Source: Terriglobia bacterium (GTDB taxonomy: Bacteria > Acidobacteriota > Terriglobia > UBA7540). From it: a stretch of 16,720 bases of DNA. The stretch is from NCBI GenBank assembly GCA_020072905.1, contig JAIQGB010000143.1, forward strand, positions 1 through 16,720. Direction: 5' to 3'. This document shows positions 1 to 7,542 of the stretch, one piece after another. Below the pieces are notes generated by a model that was not told where the DNA came from, did no database searches, and saw nothing but the letters and a program-made list of their open reading frames with translations. Each line of letters begins with the position of its first letter. Position 1 is the first letter of the stretch. The translations under genes and the position numbers were made by a program.

Positions 1-125
1 GGGTAGCAATCCCCCTGCTTGGGGAGCGCGGAGCACAGGCGATGAGATTGGAACAGAACCACGGTTCGGCCCTGCAGCGTGGCGAGCCCATGCCGCGCCT
101 GGGTGTTCCTTATTCTGGGGGGCCG

Positions 126-803
126 ATGGAACGGATTCTCGTGGTCGAAGATGACCGGGCGGTCCAGAAGGCGCTCAAGCGTTTGTTTGAAGCGGAAGGC
201 TTTGCGGTCGAAATCAGCGCGGATGGCAAATCGGCGCTGCAGGCGTATCGCGCCACGATCCCGTCCGCAGTCGTGCTCGACCTCCGTTTGCCCGCCATGT
301 CTGGGCGGGATGTTTGCCGGGAGATCAAACTACAGGCACCCACCATCCCCGTGATCGTGCTTAGTGCTGCCAGCGACGTCTCCGACAAAGTATTGCTGCT
401 GGAACTCGGCGCGGATGACTATGTGACCAAGCCGTTCAGTCCGCGAGAACTGTTGGCGCGGGTGCGAGCGGCGTTGCGGCGCAGCACTCGGTCTGCGACC
501 AGTGACGTCAACGGTTTTGATGGCATCTCCGTGGATTTCACCAAGATGGAAGTGACGCGTGACGGCCAGACGATAGGGCTCACTGCCCAGGAATTCAAGA
601 CCCTCAAATTCATGATGCGGAACGCGGAGCGCGTGATCTCGCGTGATGAACTGCTGAATGAAGTCTGGGGTTATCAGAATTATCCTTCCACGCGCACCGT
701 GGACAATCACATATTGAAGCTGCGGCAGAAGCTGGAGAAAGACCCGGCGAATCCGGTACACTTCCGAACGGTTCACGGCGTGGGCTACAAATTTGTGCCG
801 TGA
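126..803 (+). CDS. OmpR/PhoB-family response regulator
   Basis: This is a cytoplasmic transcription factor activated by phosphotransfer from a histidine kinase, most likely the one encoded next to it. The receiver domain spans about residues 1-118. It shows the acidic pair D9/D10, the phosphoacceptor D52 in VLDLRLP, the switch residue S80 and K102 in the TKPF motif. A winged-helix DNA-binding domain fills about residues 125-225, with the typical ending RTVHGVGYKF. At 225 aa it matches the usual family length. The reading frame is open from an ATG at 42, but the family normally begins MxxILVVEDD, and ATG 126 follows a G-rich stretch, so 126 is preferred. The gene ends 39 bases before the kinase gene on the same strand, so the two are probably co-transcribed. 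The target promoters are unknown. The polysaccharide operon downstream is an inferred candidate. Confidence 0.93.
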   Translation: MERILVVEDDRAVQKALKRLFEAEGFAVEISADGKSALQAYRATIPSAVVLDLRLPAMSGRDVCREIKLQAPTIPVIVLSAASDVSDKVLLLELGADDYVTKPFSPRELLARVRAALRRSTRSATSDVNGFDGISVDFTKMEVTRDGQTIGLTAQEFKTLKFMMRNAERVISRDELLNEVWGYQNYPSTRTVDNHILKLRQKLEKDPANPVHFRTVHGVGYKFVP

Positions 804-842
804 TTCGGACGGAAGGACGACCAGCCGCAGTGGAGAGCGCTC

Positions 843-2597
843 ATGCTGAAACTTCGGATGCGCACCAAGTTTCTGCTCTCCATGTTGCTGATCTCTGCCG
901 GGCTTACTTGTACCAGCCTCCTGTTGGTGCGGCATAGCGTGCAGAAGCAGGTAAGGCTCGAAATCTTTGCCGACTTGCGCAATTCAGTCAGCACCTTCCA
1001 GAACTTCCAGCGCGAGAGAGAAGCGACGCTCACACGTTCCGCGGGACTCCTGGCGGACCTTCCCATCCTGCGGGCGTTGATGACCACCGAGCACGCCGCC
1101 ACCATCCAGGACGGCTCGACCGACCTCTGGCAACTGGCCAAGAGCGACTTGTTCTTGCTGGCCGACCGCGGGGGAAGCGTGGTGGCCCTGCATACCTCAG
1201 CGGAGGGGTTCTCAAGGGATGCCGCCCAGGAAGCGCTTAATCATTCTTTGCAGAGTTCAATGGACAGCGATTGGTGGTACGGCAAGGGACATTTATACCG
1301 GGTGTTTCTGAAGCCCATCTATTTTGGTCCGCCGTTGGGAGGTTCAACCCTGGGCGTCCTGGGCGTGGGATACGAAGTTAATTCCAGTGTAGCCGAGGAG
1401 GTCAGAGAGATTGCCTCGAGCGAAGTCGCGTTTCGATATGGAGAGAATGTGGTCGTCACCACCTTGACGCCCGGGCAACAGGCCCAACTCATCACCCAGC
1501 ACGAACCTCCTCCCGGCGAGAATAACCCAACTCCGCGAGTCCTCCACCTCGCCGGAGAACAGTTTCTGGCTACCTCCGTGAAACTGTCCCCCGCCGGAAG
1601 CCCCGTGGTCAGCCTGACCGTGCTCAAGTCCTACGACCGGGCAACAATTTTCCTCCGAAGCCTGAATCGGTGGATGTTCGGATTTGGTCTGGCTGCGATT
1701 CTGGTGGGGATCGGACTTGCTTTTTTCCTTTCCCATACTTTCACCCGACCTCTCGACAATCTCCTCTCCGGGGTGCGCGCCCTCCAAAAAGGGGATTATG
1801 GCTACACATTGCTCGCCCAAAGTGGTGACGAAGTGGGCGAACTCACTCTGGCCTTCAGCAAAATGAGGGACAGCCTCCAGAAGACTCAAAACGAGCTGTT
1901 GCACGCCGAACGATTGGCCACCATGGGGCAGATGGCCAGCGCGATTTCGCATGACCTTCGACATCCGCTCACCGCCATCCTGGCTTATGCCGAGTTCCTG
2001 TCGGAAACCAAGCTTCCGGAACAACAGCGCAAGGACTTCTATGAAGAGATCCGGCAGGCTGTCAATCGCATGGCCGACTTGATTGGTTCAATGTTGGAAT
2101 TCGCCAAAACCCCGCAAAATCTGAATCCAGTGTACTGCAGCATCGAGGATTCCATTCGCCGAGCCATCCAGTCCGTGCAGGCAAAGACCGAATTCCGCCG
2201 CATCGCCATCACGACTTGGCACGAGGGTCGTTGCGAGGGTTGGTTTGACCCGGTCAAGCTGGAACGCGTTTTCCACAATCTTCTGATGAACGCCTGTGAG
2301 GCCGTCTCGCCCGAAACGGGAACGATTGAGATTCGGATCCGCCAAACCTCCGAAGGCATCGAGGTCAAGATCGCAGACAACGGGCCCGGAATTCCCCAGC
2401 CCATAGCCGAAACCATATTTACGCCTTTCGTCACCCACGGAAAGGAAAATGGGACGGGCCTGGGATTGGCGGTCACCAGAAAAATGGTTCAGGATCATGG
2501 AGGCAGTATTTGCGTGGAGCGCACCAGCCGTGAAGGAACGGTGTTCATGCTGACGCTCCCCATCGGTCAGCCCCTCGGGCCCTCCACCAAGAGCTGA
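843..2597 (+). CDS. Membrane sensor histidine kinase (Cache-like sensor, HAMP, HisKA, HATPase_c)
   Basis: This 584-residue inner-membrane kinase senses an unknown extracytoplasmic signal and should phosphorylate the adjacent response regulator. A first membrane segment lies at about residues 8-28. It is followed by about 245 residues of Cache-like extracytoplasmic sensor and a second membrane segment at about 277-298. A HAMP linker (about 299-350) leads into the dimerisation domain, where H370 in SHDLRHPL is the predicted phospho-His. The ATPase domain shows an N box (N479, N483), a G1 box DNGPGIP (512-518) and a G2 box GTGLGL (537-542), so it looks catalytically intact. The start ATG has a GGAG at 832-835 with 7-base spacing. 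The HisKA/ATPase style is reminiscent of NtrB/ZraS-like kinases, which often pair with NtrC-type regulators, yet its partner here is OmpR-type. The sensor family assignment is by resemblance only. Confidence 0.92.
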   Translation: MLKLRMRTKFLLSMLLISAGLTCTSLLLVRHSVQKQVRLEIFADLRNSVSTFQNFQREREATLTRSAGLLADLPILRALMTTEHAATIQDGSTDLWQLAKSDLFLLADRGGSVVALHTSAEGFSRDAAQEALNHSLQSSMDSDWWYGKGHLYRVFLKPIYFGPPLGGSTLGVLGVGYEVNSSVAEEVREIASSEVAFRYGENVVVTTLTPGQQAQLITQHEPPPGENNPTPRVLHLAGEQFLATSVKLSPAGSPVVSLTVLKSYDRATIFLRSLNRWMFGFGLAAILVGIGLAFFLSHTFTRPLDNLLSGVRALQKGDYGYTLLAQSGDEVGELTLAFSKMRDSLQKTQNELLHAERLATMGQMASAISHDLRHPLTAILAYAEFLSETKLPEQQRKDFYEEIRQAVNRMADLIGSMLEFAKTPQNLNPVYCSIEDSIRRAIQSVQAKTEFRRIAITTWHEGRCEGWFDPVKLERVFHNLLMNACEAVSPETGTIEIRIRQTSEGIEVKIADNGPGIPQPIAETIFTPFVTHGKENGTGLGLAVTRKMVQDHGGSICVERTSREGTVFMLTLPIGQPLGPSTKS

Positions 2598-2667
2598 ATG
2601 AGTTCTTACCCTTCCCTTCTCAAAAACCTCTCCTTCCTCTAAAACTTTACAAACTGGCTACAGCGGA

Positions 2668-2699
2668 TTGACACAACTACCCGCACGCCCCACTACGAT
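2668..2699 (+). promoter_or_regulatory. Possible sigma-70-type promoter for the polysaccharide operon
   Basis: A perfect TTGACA (2668-2673) is followed after 20 bases by TACGAT (2694-2699). The spacer is longer than the usual 16-18, so the call is weak. It lies in the only sizeable gap between the kinase gene and the eight-gene operon. Initiation near 2706 would give a short leader ending at the ribosome-binding site before ATG 2743. The gap upstream (2600-2650) is pyrimidine-rich, and I see no convincing terminator hairpin there. Confidence 0.25.
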
Positions 2700-2733
2700 G
2701 CGAACAGCTCGATTCGGTTTTCGTTTTCGCGTC

Positions 2734-2740
2734 GAGGTGA
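2734..2740 (+). promoter_or_regulatory. Ribosome-binding site deciding the start of the tandem kinase gene
   Basis: GAGGTGA ends two bases before ATG 2743, and its AGG core is 5 bases from that ATG. The alternative in-frame starts, TTG 2668 and ATG 2698, have no comparable purine-rich site. This favours 2743 as the true start. Confidence 0.5.
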
Positions 2741-2742
2741 CG

Positions 2743-4809
2743 ATGGTCCGCGGTTACGGCCTTCAGGTCATGGACTTGGAACAGGGTTGGAGATTGGACT
2801 CACGAGATTTTTTCCGAACGCAGGCGCAAATGCCGCTGAGCGAGAGCTTCTTAATGGCCGGAAGCCGGTGCCGGTTCTCCACCAACTCCGAGGCAATTCT
2901 AGTTTATGCGCGAAAGCTCTTCGCGAGTTTGCCCGCCCACGGGGGCAATACGGACGTGGATTGCCGTTTCTGGGTGGACAACTTCCAAACCACTTCTGCA
3001 CAGCCATGGCCTAAGCCCTATTTCAGAGGGCTAGGCCAGTTCGTTTTCGCGGGCTTTGACGGGCTCAACTCGCTTCTCGTCAACCTCACCCAGCGGCAGG
3101 TGATCGGGCGCTTCACGCGCTCCTTCGCGGAAGACGAAGTCCTGTGGAAAAAAATTGTCTTCCCTGTTCTCCCGGCTTTCCTGGGTCCATCGATCCCAGT
3201 TTCTATCCTTCATGGAGCATGTGTTGAGCACAAGGGACGCGGATTGCTTTTGGTGGGGCCTTCAGGCACCGGCAAATCCACTCTGGCTTTGGCCTTGGGT
3301 CGCATTGGATTCGGGTATCTCACCGATGATCGCACCTATCTTTCCTTGCGTAACGACCGCCTTTTCGCGTGGAGCGCGGGAGGTTTCTTGAAGCTTCGTC
3401 CCGATGCTTCCGGCCATATTCCCGAGGCTGGGGTAAGAGTAGCGAGCCCTCGACCTAAGGGCGAAAACATCATCGAACTGGACCCAGAGGATGACTTGGG
3501 ATTCAAGCGTGTGAAGTGCTGTGAACCGCACAGCCTGGTATTCCTTGAGCGGGGGGCTGGTGCAGATCCTGAGCTAAGACAAACGAACCCGGCCGAAGTA
3601 GCGGCTTGTCTGGAACGGGATCTGAAGTGCGATGCGAACGATGCAGAGTTTCAGAGACAGATCTTTCAGGGACTGGTTCAACTGCCCTGCTATGCTCTCC
3701 GCAATCAAGGTTCGCCACAAGCCGTTGCAAGGGCCCTGCTCAATGTTCTCAATAGTCCGGCAAGCAAAGTCCAGCTTCCGAGCGCCCCTTCCTTGTCGCT
3801 TACCGCCACCGTGAGAATGTCAACCGGCGATCCTCTCCGCCGCGCCACACCTTTAGATCACACTCTGCCCATCAGCGTCATGGGAAGGTCCGGGAGCCTT
3901 GCGACAAACTCCATGGCAATCCTTGAGTCTGCTCGCAAGTTGTTCCCCAAACAGGAAACTCCGGGGGACGCACCCTCGAAGTTCATGTGGCGGATTGTGA
4001 GCGAGATGGACGGGAAGGCGTCGCCCCCGTGGCCATCCTCTGCGGCATTCTCATTCGGCGCCTTGCGTTTCGTGAACATCGGACAGCGTGGTTTTGTCGC
4101 GGCCAACCTCGAGACTGCCGAGGCCGTTGGGTTCATTTCGGAGAGCCTTGCCCAGGACGAGCCCGGCTTCGCCACGGTCTTTCTAGCGACATTGTTTTAC
4201 CTAACTGCCCCCATCCTGGGGCTCGCTCCACTGAAAGCGGGATGCGTTTCCAAAGAGGGCAGAGGGCTGTTGCTCTTAGGCCCTTCCAGAAGCGGCAAGA
4301 CTTCCTGCGCCTATGCGTCCAGCAAGTTGGGCCTGGAGTTTCACGCCGACATGGCCAGTTTCCTGGAATTGCGGGATGACGAGGTGCGCGCCTGGGGAGA
4401 GTTCTGGCCGGCGCTGTTCCGCGAAGAAACCGCGCGCATCTACCCCGAATTGAAATTCCTCGGACGGCGCTTGGAACATGAGAGTGAAACTTTTATTGCC
4501 CTCGACAAAAGCCTCTTGTGCCGCCAGCCTGCTCGCCCGGTCACGCTGGCGTTGGCCGTTGTTCTCGAGCGCGGCACCCACGAAAGCCCGCGCATGACAC
4601 GCCTCTCTCCACGTGAATACTGGGACGTCCTTCAGGCCAGCCCGCCGTATGAGGAGCAGGGCTCCTTCAAGGACCATCAGGAACAACTCCTGACGAAGCT
4701 TGCCAGGATTCCGGCATACAAATTGACCTACGGAAATGATTCTGCTGAAGCCGCTATGTTTTGCCGCTCCCTCTTGACCGCGCAGGACATTTTGAAGGCT
4801 GTGCCATGA
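2743..4809 (+). CDS. Tandem-duplicated HPr-kinase-like protein (active-like half fused to degenerate half)
   Basis: This 688-residue protein consists of two related halves of the HPrK/PEPCK-type P-loop kinase fold. Numbering is from ATG 2743. Half 1 has H157 (LHGACV), Walker A GPSGTGKS (172-179) and the pair D195-D196 (TDDR). These correspond to the catalytic His, P-loop and Asp-Asp of HPr kinase. Half 2 repeats the plan exactly 341 residues later: TNS at 47-49 recurs at 388-390, and Walker A recurs as GPSRSGKT (513-520). In half 2 the His is K498 and the second Asp is M537. The HPrK signature loop EVRG is not seen in either half, so HPr itself is an unlikely substrate, and no PTS gene is nearby. 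Similar HprK-related proteins are known from exopolysaccharide and peptide-modification loci, but the substrate here is unknown. The stop overlaps the next gene's ATG (ATGA). Starts at 2698 or 2668 remain possible. Confidence 0.85.
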   Translation: MVRGYGLQVMDLEQGWRLDSRDFFRTQAQMPLSESFLMAGSRCRFSTNSEAILVYARKLFASLPAHGGNTDVDCRFWVDNFQTTSAQPWPKPYFRGLGQFVFAGFDGLNSLLVNLTQRQVIGRFTRSFAEDEVLWKKIVFPVLPAFLGPSIPVSILHGACVEHKGRGLLLVGPSGTGKSTLALALGRIGFGYLTDDRTYLSLRNDRLFAWSAGGFLKLRPDASGHIPEAGVRVASPRPKGENIIELDPEDDLGFKRVKCCEPHSLVFLERGAGADPELRQTNPAEVAACLERDLKCDANDAEFQRQIFQGLVQLPCYALRNQGSPQAVARALLNVLNSPASKVQLPSAPSLSLTATVRMSTGDPLRRATPLDHTLPISVMGRSGSLATNSMAILESARKLFPKQETPGDAPSKFMWRIVSEMDGKASPPWPSSAAFSFGALRFVNIGQRGFVAANLETAEAVGFISESLAQDEPGFATVFLATLFYLTAPILGLAPLKAGCVSKEGRGLLLLGPSRSGKTSCAYASSKLGLEFHADMASFLELRDDEVRAWGEFWPALFREETARIYPELKFLGRRLEHESETFIALDKSLLCRQPARPVTLALAVVLERGTHESPRMTRLSPREYWDVLQASPPYEEQGSFKDHQEQLLTKLARIPAYKLTYGNDSAEAAMFCRSLLTAQDILKAVP

Positions 4810-6137
4810 ACCTCAAGATTGCACAAGAAATATTAGGGACTCTCCAGATCAGCGGCAAGCCTTGCAACTGCCGGAAAGGATTGGCGGGCATTCGCCCCGG
4901 GCAATGGGAAGGAGCCTTAAGTTGGCTGCGTCGGAGCGGGCTCGCCCTCTACTGGTGGTCCCGGATCAGGTCCGGGCAGGCGGAAGGGTCTGTTCCCGAA
5001 ACCATTCGAGGGCGCTTCGATGATGACCGTCGGGAGAACGGCGCGAGACTGTCTGCGATGACCGAAGAATTTCAAACACTCCTCAATCTCTTCAAGGATG
5101 CGGGAGTGCCTTACGCCGTCTTGAAGGGATTTGCTCTAACCCCGGAGTACTGTCCCGACCCTGCCCTTCGGAACCAATATGACTTCGATTTTCTGGTAGA
5201 CGCTGGTTCTGTCCCGAGAATTGACAACGCTCTTCGACAAGCGGCCTTCATCCAGAAGCCCCCGCGGTCGAACTCCGACCCCATTGAGTATTTCCATTCA
5301 CAGCGGCGGCCGGTGGTGCCGAAGAAGCTGGATGGCCTATTTTTAGCGGGGTTGCACCGGACCGTGGAGATACACACTCGTTTGTGGGAGTTGAACGCCG
5401 AAAAAATCCGCTTTGCCTTGCCTGACGACAGCTTGAGCCGAGCTGTCTTGAAAACTTGGAATGGCATGGCCTTTTTTTCGCTCGCGCCCGAAGAAGCGCT
5501 GGTTCTGCAAGTCCTTCACATTTTCCGCCACATCTTGAATAACCAGTGCCGGCTCTCCCACCTGTTCGAATTGGCGATATTTCTGAATCAACACGCGGGG
5601 GAGAATCCTATTTGGCCGGCCTTTCAGGCTGTGGTTCAAAAAAATAATCGACTCATGGGAGCTTCCGGAATTGTTTTTTCGCTGGCCGCAGGACTTTTCA
5701 AAGCCCCGGTCCCCGGCCTGGTTCGGGCGTTTACGGTCGACAGGCTCACCAGGGCTTCCGCGTTCTGGGTCCACCGGTACGGGATCCATTCCGCACTCAC
5801 CAATTTTGCCGCTTCCAAATCGAGCCTTTATTTGCACAGTTTATTTGTCGACTCAAAAAAGGATTGGCAGGAAATCCGGCAGCGGAGATTGTTCCCCATT
5901 CAGAGACCGGCGACCGTTGCGCGAGCTTCCAGCCGGAGCATTGCTTCACGCTTAACGGCTCAATCCACGCAATTCGCCCACGTGGTGCGACGAAGCTGGT
6001 TCCATGGCGTAGCAGCTCTGAAATACGTGTGGGGGCTGCCGGAGTGGCAGCGCGGCAGTAAGTCCAGGGTTCGTGTGATGAACTCAAATGGTGCGGCCGG
6101 GGTCGCCCCGGCTCTTGAGGTCGCCAGCGGCGACTAA
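4806..6137 (+). CDS. Nucleotidyltransferase-family protein (NTP_transf_5-like)
   Basis: This is a 443-residue soluble protein resembling the NTP_transf_5 (PF14907) group of Pol-beta-fold nucleotidyltransferases. The visible motifs are YAVLKG (103-108), R122, the carboxylate pair D126/D128 in YDFDFLV, and a downstream VEIH (187-190) that may supply the third acidic residue. These are the family's predicted nucleotide- and metal-binding elements. The reaction and acceptor are not known. ATG 4806 is chosen because it overlaps the previous stop (ATGA) and follows GAAGG at 4794-4798. Translational coupling to the tandem kinase implies that the two work together. The last 15 or so residues (ending VASGD) are encoded by two palindromic GC-rich hairpins and may be a repeat-derived extension. 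A sugar-nucleotide role in polysaccharide synthesis is possible but unproven. Confidence 0.82.
   Translation: MNLKIAQEILGTLQISGKPCNCRKGLAGIRPGQWEGALSWLRRSGLALYWWSRIRSGQAEGSVPETIRGRFDDDRRENGARLSAMTEEFQTLLNLFKDAGVPYAVLKGFALTPEYCPDPALRNQYDFDFLVDAGSVPRIDNALRQAAFIQKPPRSNSDPIEYFHSQRRPVVPKKLDGLFLAGLHRTVEIHTRLWELNAEKIRFALPDDSLSRAVLKTWNGMAFFSLAPEEALVLQVLHIFRHILNNQCRLSHLFELAIFLNQHAGENPIWPAFQAVVQKNNRLMGASGIVFSLAAGLFKAPVPGLVRAFTVDRLTRASAFWVHRYGIHSALTNFAASKSSLYLHSLFVDSKKDWQEIRQRRLFPIQRPATVARASSRSIASRLTAQSTQFAHVVRRSWFHGVAALKYVWGLPEWQRGSKSRVRVMNSNGAAGVAPALEVASGD
6096..6134 (+). repeat. Two consecutive perfect GC-rich hairpins at the 3' end of the nucleotidyltransferase gene
   Basis: GCCGGGG/CCCCGGC (6096-6102 with 6106-6112) has a TCG loop. 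Seven bases later GTCGCC/GGCGAC (6120-6125 with 6129-6134) has an AGC loop. Both lie inside the coding sequence just before the TAA stop. The pair resembles a REP-type palindromic element. It could slow exonucleases or polymerase between the first two genes and the rest of the operon. Confidence 0.6.
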
Positions 6138-6181
6138 AGCTGTGCCCGGGCAAATAATTGAAGCTGGCTTGTGAATGAAAC

Positions 6182-7504
6182 ATGCTCCGACTTCAGTATC
6201 ACATTACTAACGCATGCCTGGTTGCCTTCGACCTCGCACTGACGGCAGGGTGCCTTCTCTTTGTTCTTCGCTGGCCCCCCATGCAGGGCGGAAGCAGCAA
6301 CTGGGATGTGCTCGTGAGGCCTGCGGGCCTTGTGTCGATCCTTTGTCTATGTGGGGGATGGTTCAGCCTGCTTTTCTTCTGGGGACTGTACCAATCGCGG
6401 AGGGTCGATTGGATCTTCTCCGACTCGCCCATCCTCTTCAAGGCAAGCTCGGCCGGCCTGTTGATCGCTGAGGCGCTGTCCCGCTGGCTCCCCGCGCCCT
6501 TCTCTTCAAACTATTTCTTGCCGCGTTTCTTTGTCACCACTCTGGTCGTGCTGGCCGTGGCGCGGTCCTTGCTTCGCTTGGTCTTTAGGAAACTCCGCGA
6601 ACTCGGATTGAATGCAAAAAATCTGCTGATCGTGGCGAGCTCCGACTCGGGTGATCGAATTGCCCAGACAATCGTCCACCATGTGGACTACGGTTATCGA
6701 CTCGTCCAGAGGTTGAATTATTCCGGCGCCAACGGGTCCGGGCCGGACTCCTTCCTCGAGGAATTTCGCGCCCAGCTCAGGGCCCACCGAATTGACGATG
6801 TCATTCTGGCTTTGCCCGGAGGAGAGCGGCGGCTCGAAATGGAGTGCATCGAAGAGTGCGAAAACCTTGCCATCAACGTGCGCATCGTGCCTGACCTGCT
6901 GCCCATGATTCAGGCCAACTCTCAGTTTTTCAATCTCGGCGGGATCCCCCTGATCAGTGTTCAGCCCTACCGCACCAAAGACCTCCGCTACCTCGTGGTC
7001 AAGAGGTCGTTCGATATCGCCTTCTCTCTCGTCGCGATCATTCTCTTGTCTCCCCTTTACTTCATCATTGCCCTCCTCGTAAAACTCACTTCCCAGGGGC
7101 CGGTGTTCGTCATTCAAGAGAGGGTGGGCTTGAATGCGCGCAAATTCAGGATGTACAAGTTTCGCACCATGCTCAGCAGGCGCTCGTTGGAGCCTGCGAC
7201 TCACTGGACCACTCCGGGCGACCCAAACATCACGCCCCTTGGCCGCTGGCTCCGCCGCAGCAATCTCGATGAATTGCCGCAGTTCTTCAATGTCCTGAAA
7301 GGCGAGATGAGCATTGTAGGCCCGCGGCCCGAGCGGCCGCACTTTATCAATATTTTTCAGAAGGAAATTCCGGGCTACATGCGCCGGCATTATGCGAAAT
7401 GTGGAATTACCGGATGGGCGCAGGTGAATGGGTGGCGCGGCGACACTTCCATCGAGCTTCTGCTCACCCTGACCCGTTCTTTTTTTCACCGGAACGCCTA
7501 CTAG
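6182..7504 (+). CDS. Polyprenyl-phosphate sugar-1-phosphate transferase (initiating enzyme)
   Basis: This enzyme of the WcaJ/WbaP type would start polysaccharide synthesis by moving a sugar-1-phosphate from a nucleotide sugar onto undecaprenyl phosphate at the inner membrane. The 440-residue protein has about four N-terminal membrane segments, a Rossmann-like central domain (about 140-260), a membrane re-entry segment (about 273-300) and the bacterial sugar transferase domain. The catalytic Asp-Glu pair is D363-E364 in NLDELPQ, and GPRPERP (380-386) is the family's PRP motif. Oddly, GWRGDTSIE (418-426 region) runs straight into LLLTLTRSFFHRNAY. Homologues normally carry about 21 more residues between these, with a YDLYYI..WS motif. 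This looks like an in-frame deletion with its junction near 7456/7457. Activity is therefore uncertain, although the fold core is intact. No strong ribosome-binding site precedes ATG 6182. Confidence 0.9.
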   Translation: MLRLQYHITNACLVAFDLALTAGCLLFVLRWPPMQGGSSNWDVLVRPAGLVSILCLCGGWFSLLFFWGLYQSRRVDWIFSDSPILFKASSAGLLIAEALSRWLPAPFSSNYFLPRFFVTTLVVLAVARSLLRLVFRKLRELGLNAKNLLIVASSDSGDRIAQTIVHHVDYGYRLVQRLNYSGANGSGPDSFLEEFRAQLRAHRIDDVILALPGGERRLEMECIEECENLAINVRIVPDLLPMIQANSQFFNLGGIPLISVQPYRTKDLRYLVVKRSFDIAFSLVAIILLSPLYFIIALLVKLTSQGPVFVIQERVGLNARKFRMYKFRTMLSRRSLEPATHWTTPGDPNITPLGRWLRRSNLDELPQFFNVLKGEMSIVGPRPERPHFINIFQKEIPGYMRRHYAKCGITGWAQVNGWRGDTSIELLLTLTRSFFHRNAY

Positions 7505-7518
7505 GGAGAGAAGGCCTG

Positions 7519-7542
7519 ATGAAGGCCCGAGGTTGCTTATGA
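7519..7542 (+). other. Seven-codon mini-ORF overlapping the start of the chain-length gene
   Basis: ATG 7519 follows the purine-rich GGGAGAGAAGG and encodes MKARGCL. Its TGA (7540-7542) overlaps ATG 7539 of the next gene in an ATGA arrangement. It could couple translation of the chain-length gene, or it could be chance. Confidence 0.3.

Noticed and set aside
1..41. Short CCCC/GGGG inverted sequence (about 11-22) as a terminator
   Set aside because: The stem is only four pairs and no T-run follows, so no feature is called.
42..125. Longer N-terminal extension of the response regulator from ATG 42
   Set aside because: The extra 28 residues do not resemble a receiver domain, and the family normally starts at the equivalent of ATG 126.
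1344..2024. A 226-codon minus-strand frame under the histidine kinase gene
   Set aside because: It is antisense to a gene with complete kinase motifs, and its own translation shows no recognisable fold.
2655..2671. TGGC...TTGA resembling a sigma-54 promoter
   Set aside because: The spacing between the GG and the downstream G is two bases too long, the GC element is missing, and the nearby regulator is OmpR-type with no sigma-54 activation domain.
6506..7489. A 327-codon open frame on the minus strand under the sugar transferase gene
   Set aside because: It is antisense to a clearly recognised coding gene, shows no domain, and is explained by codon bias of the GC-rich gene on the other strand.
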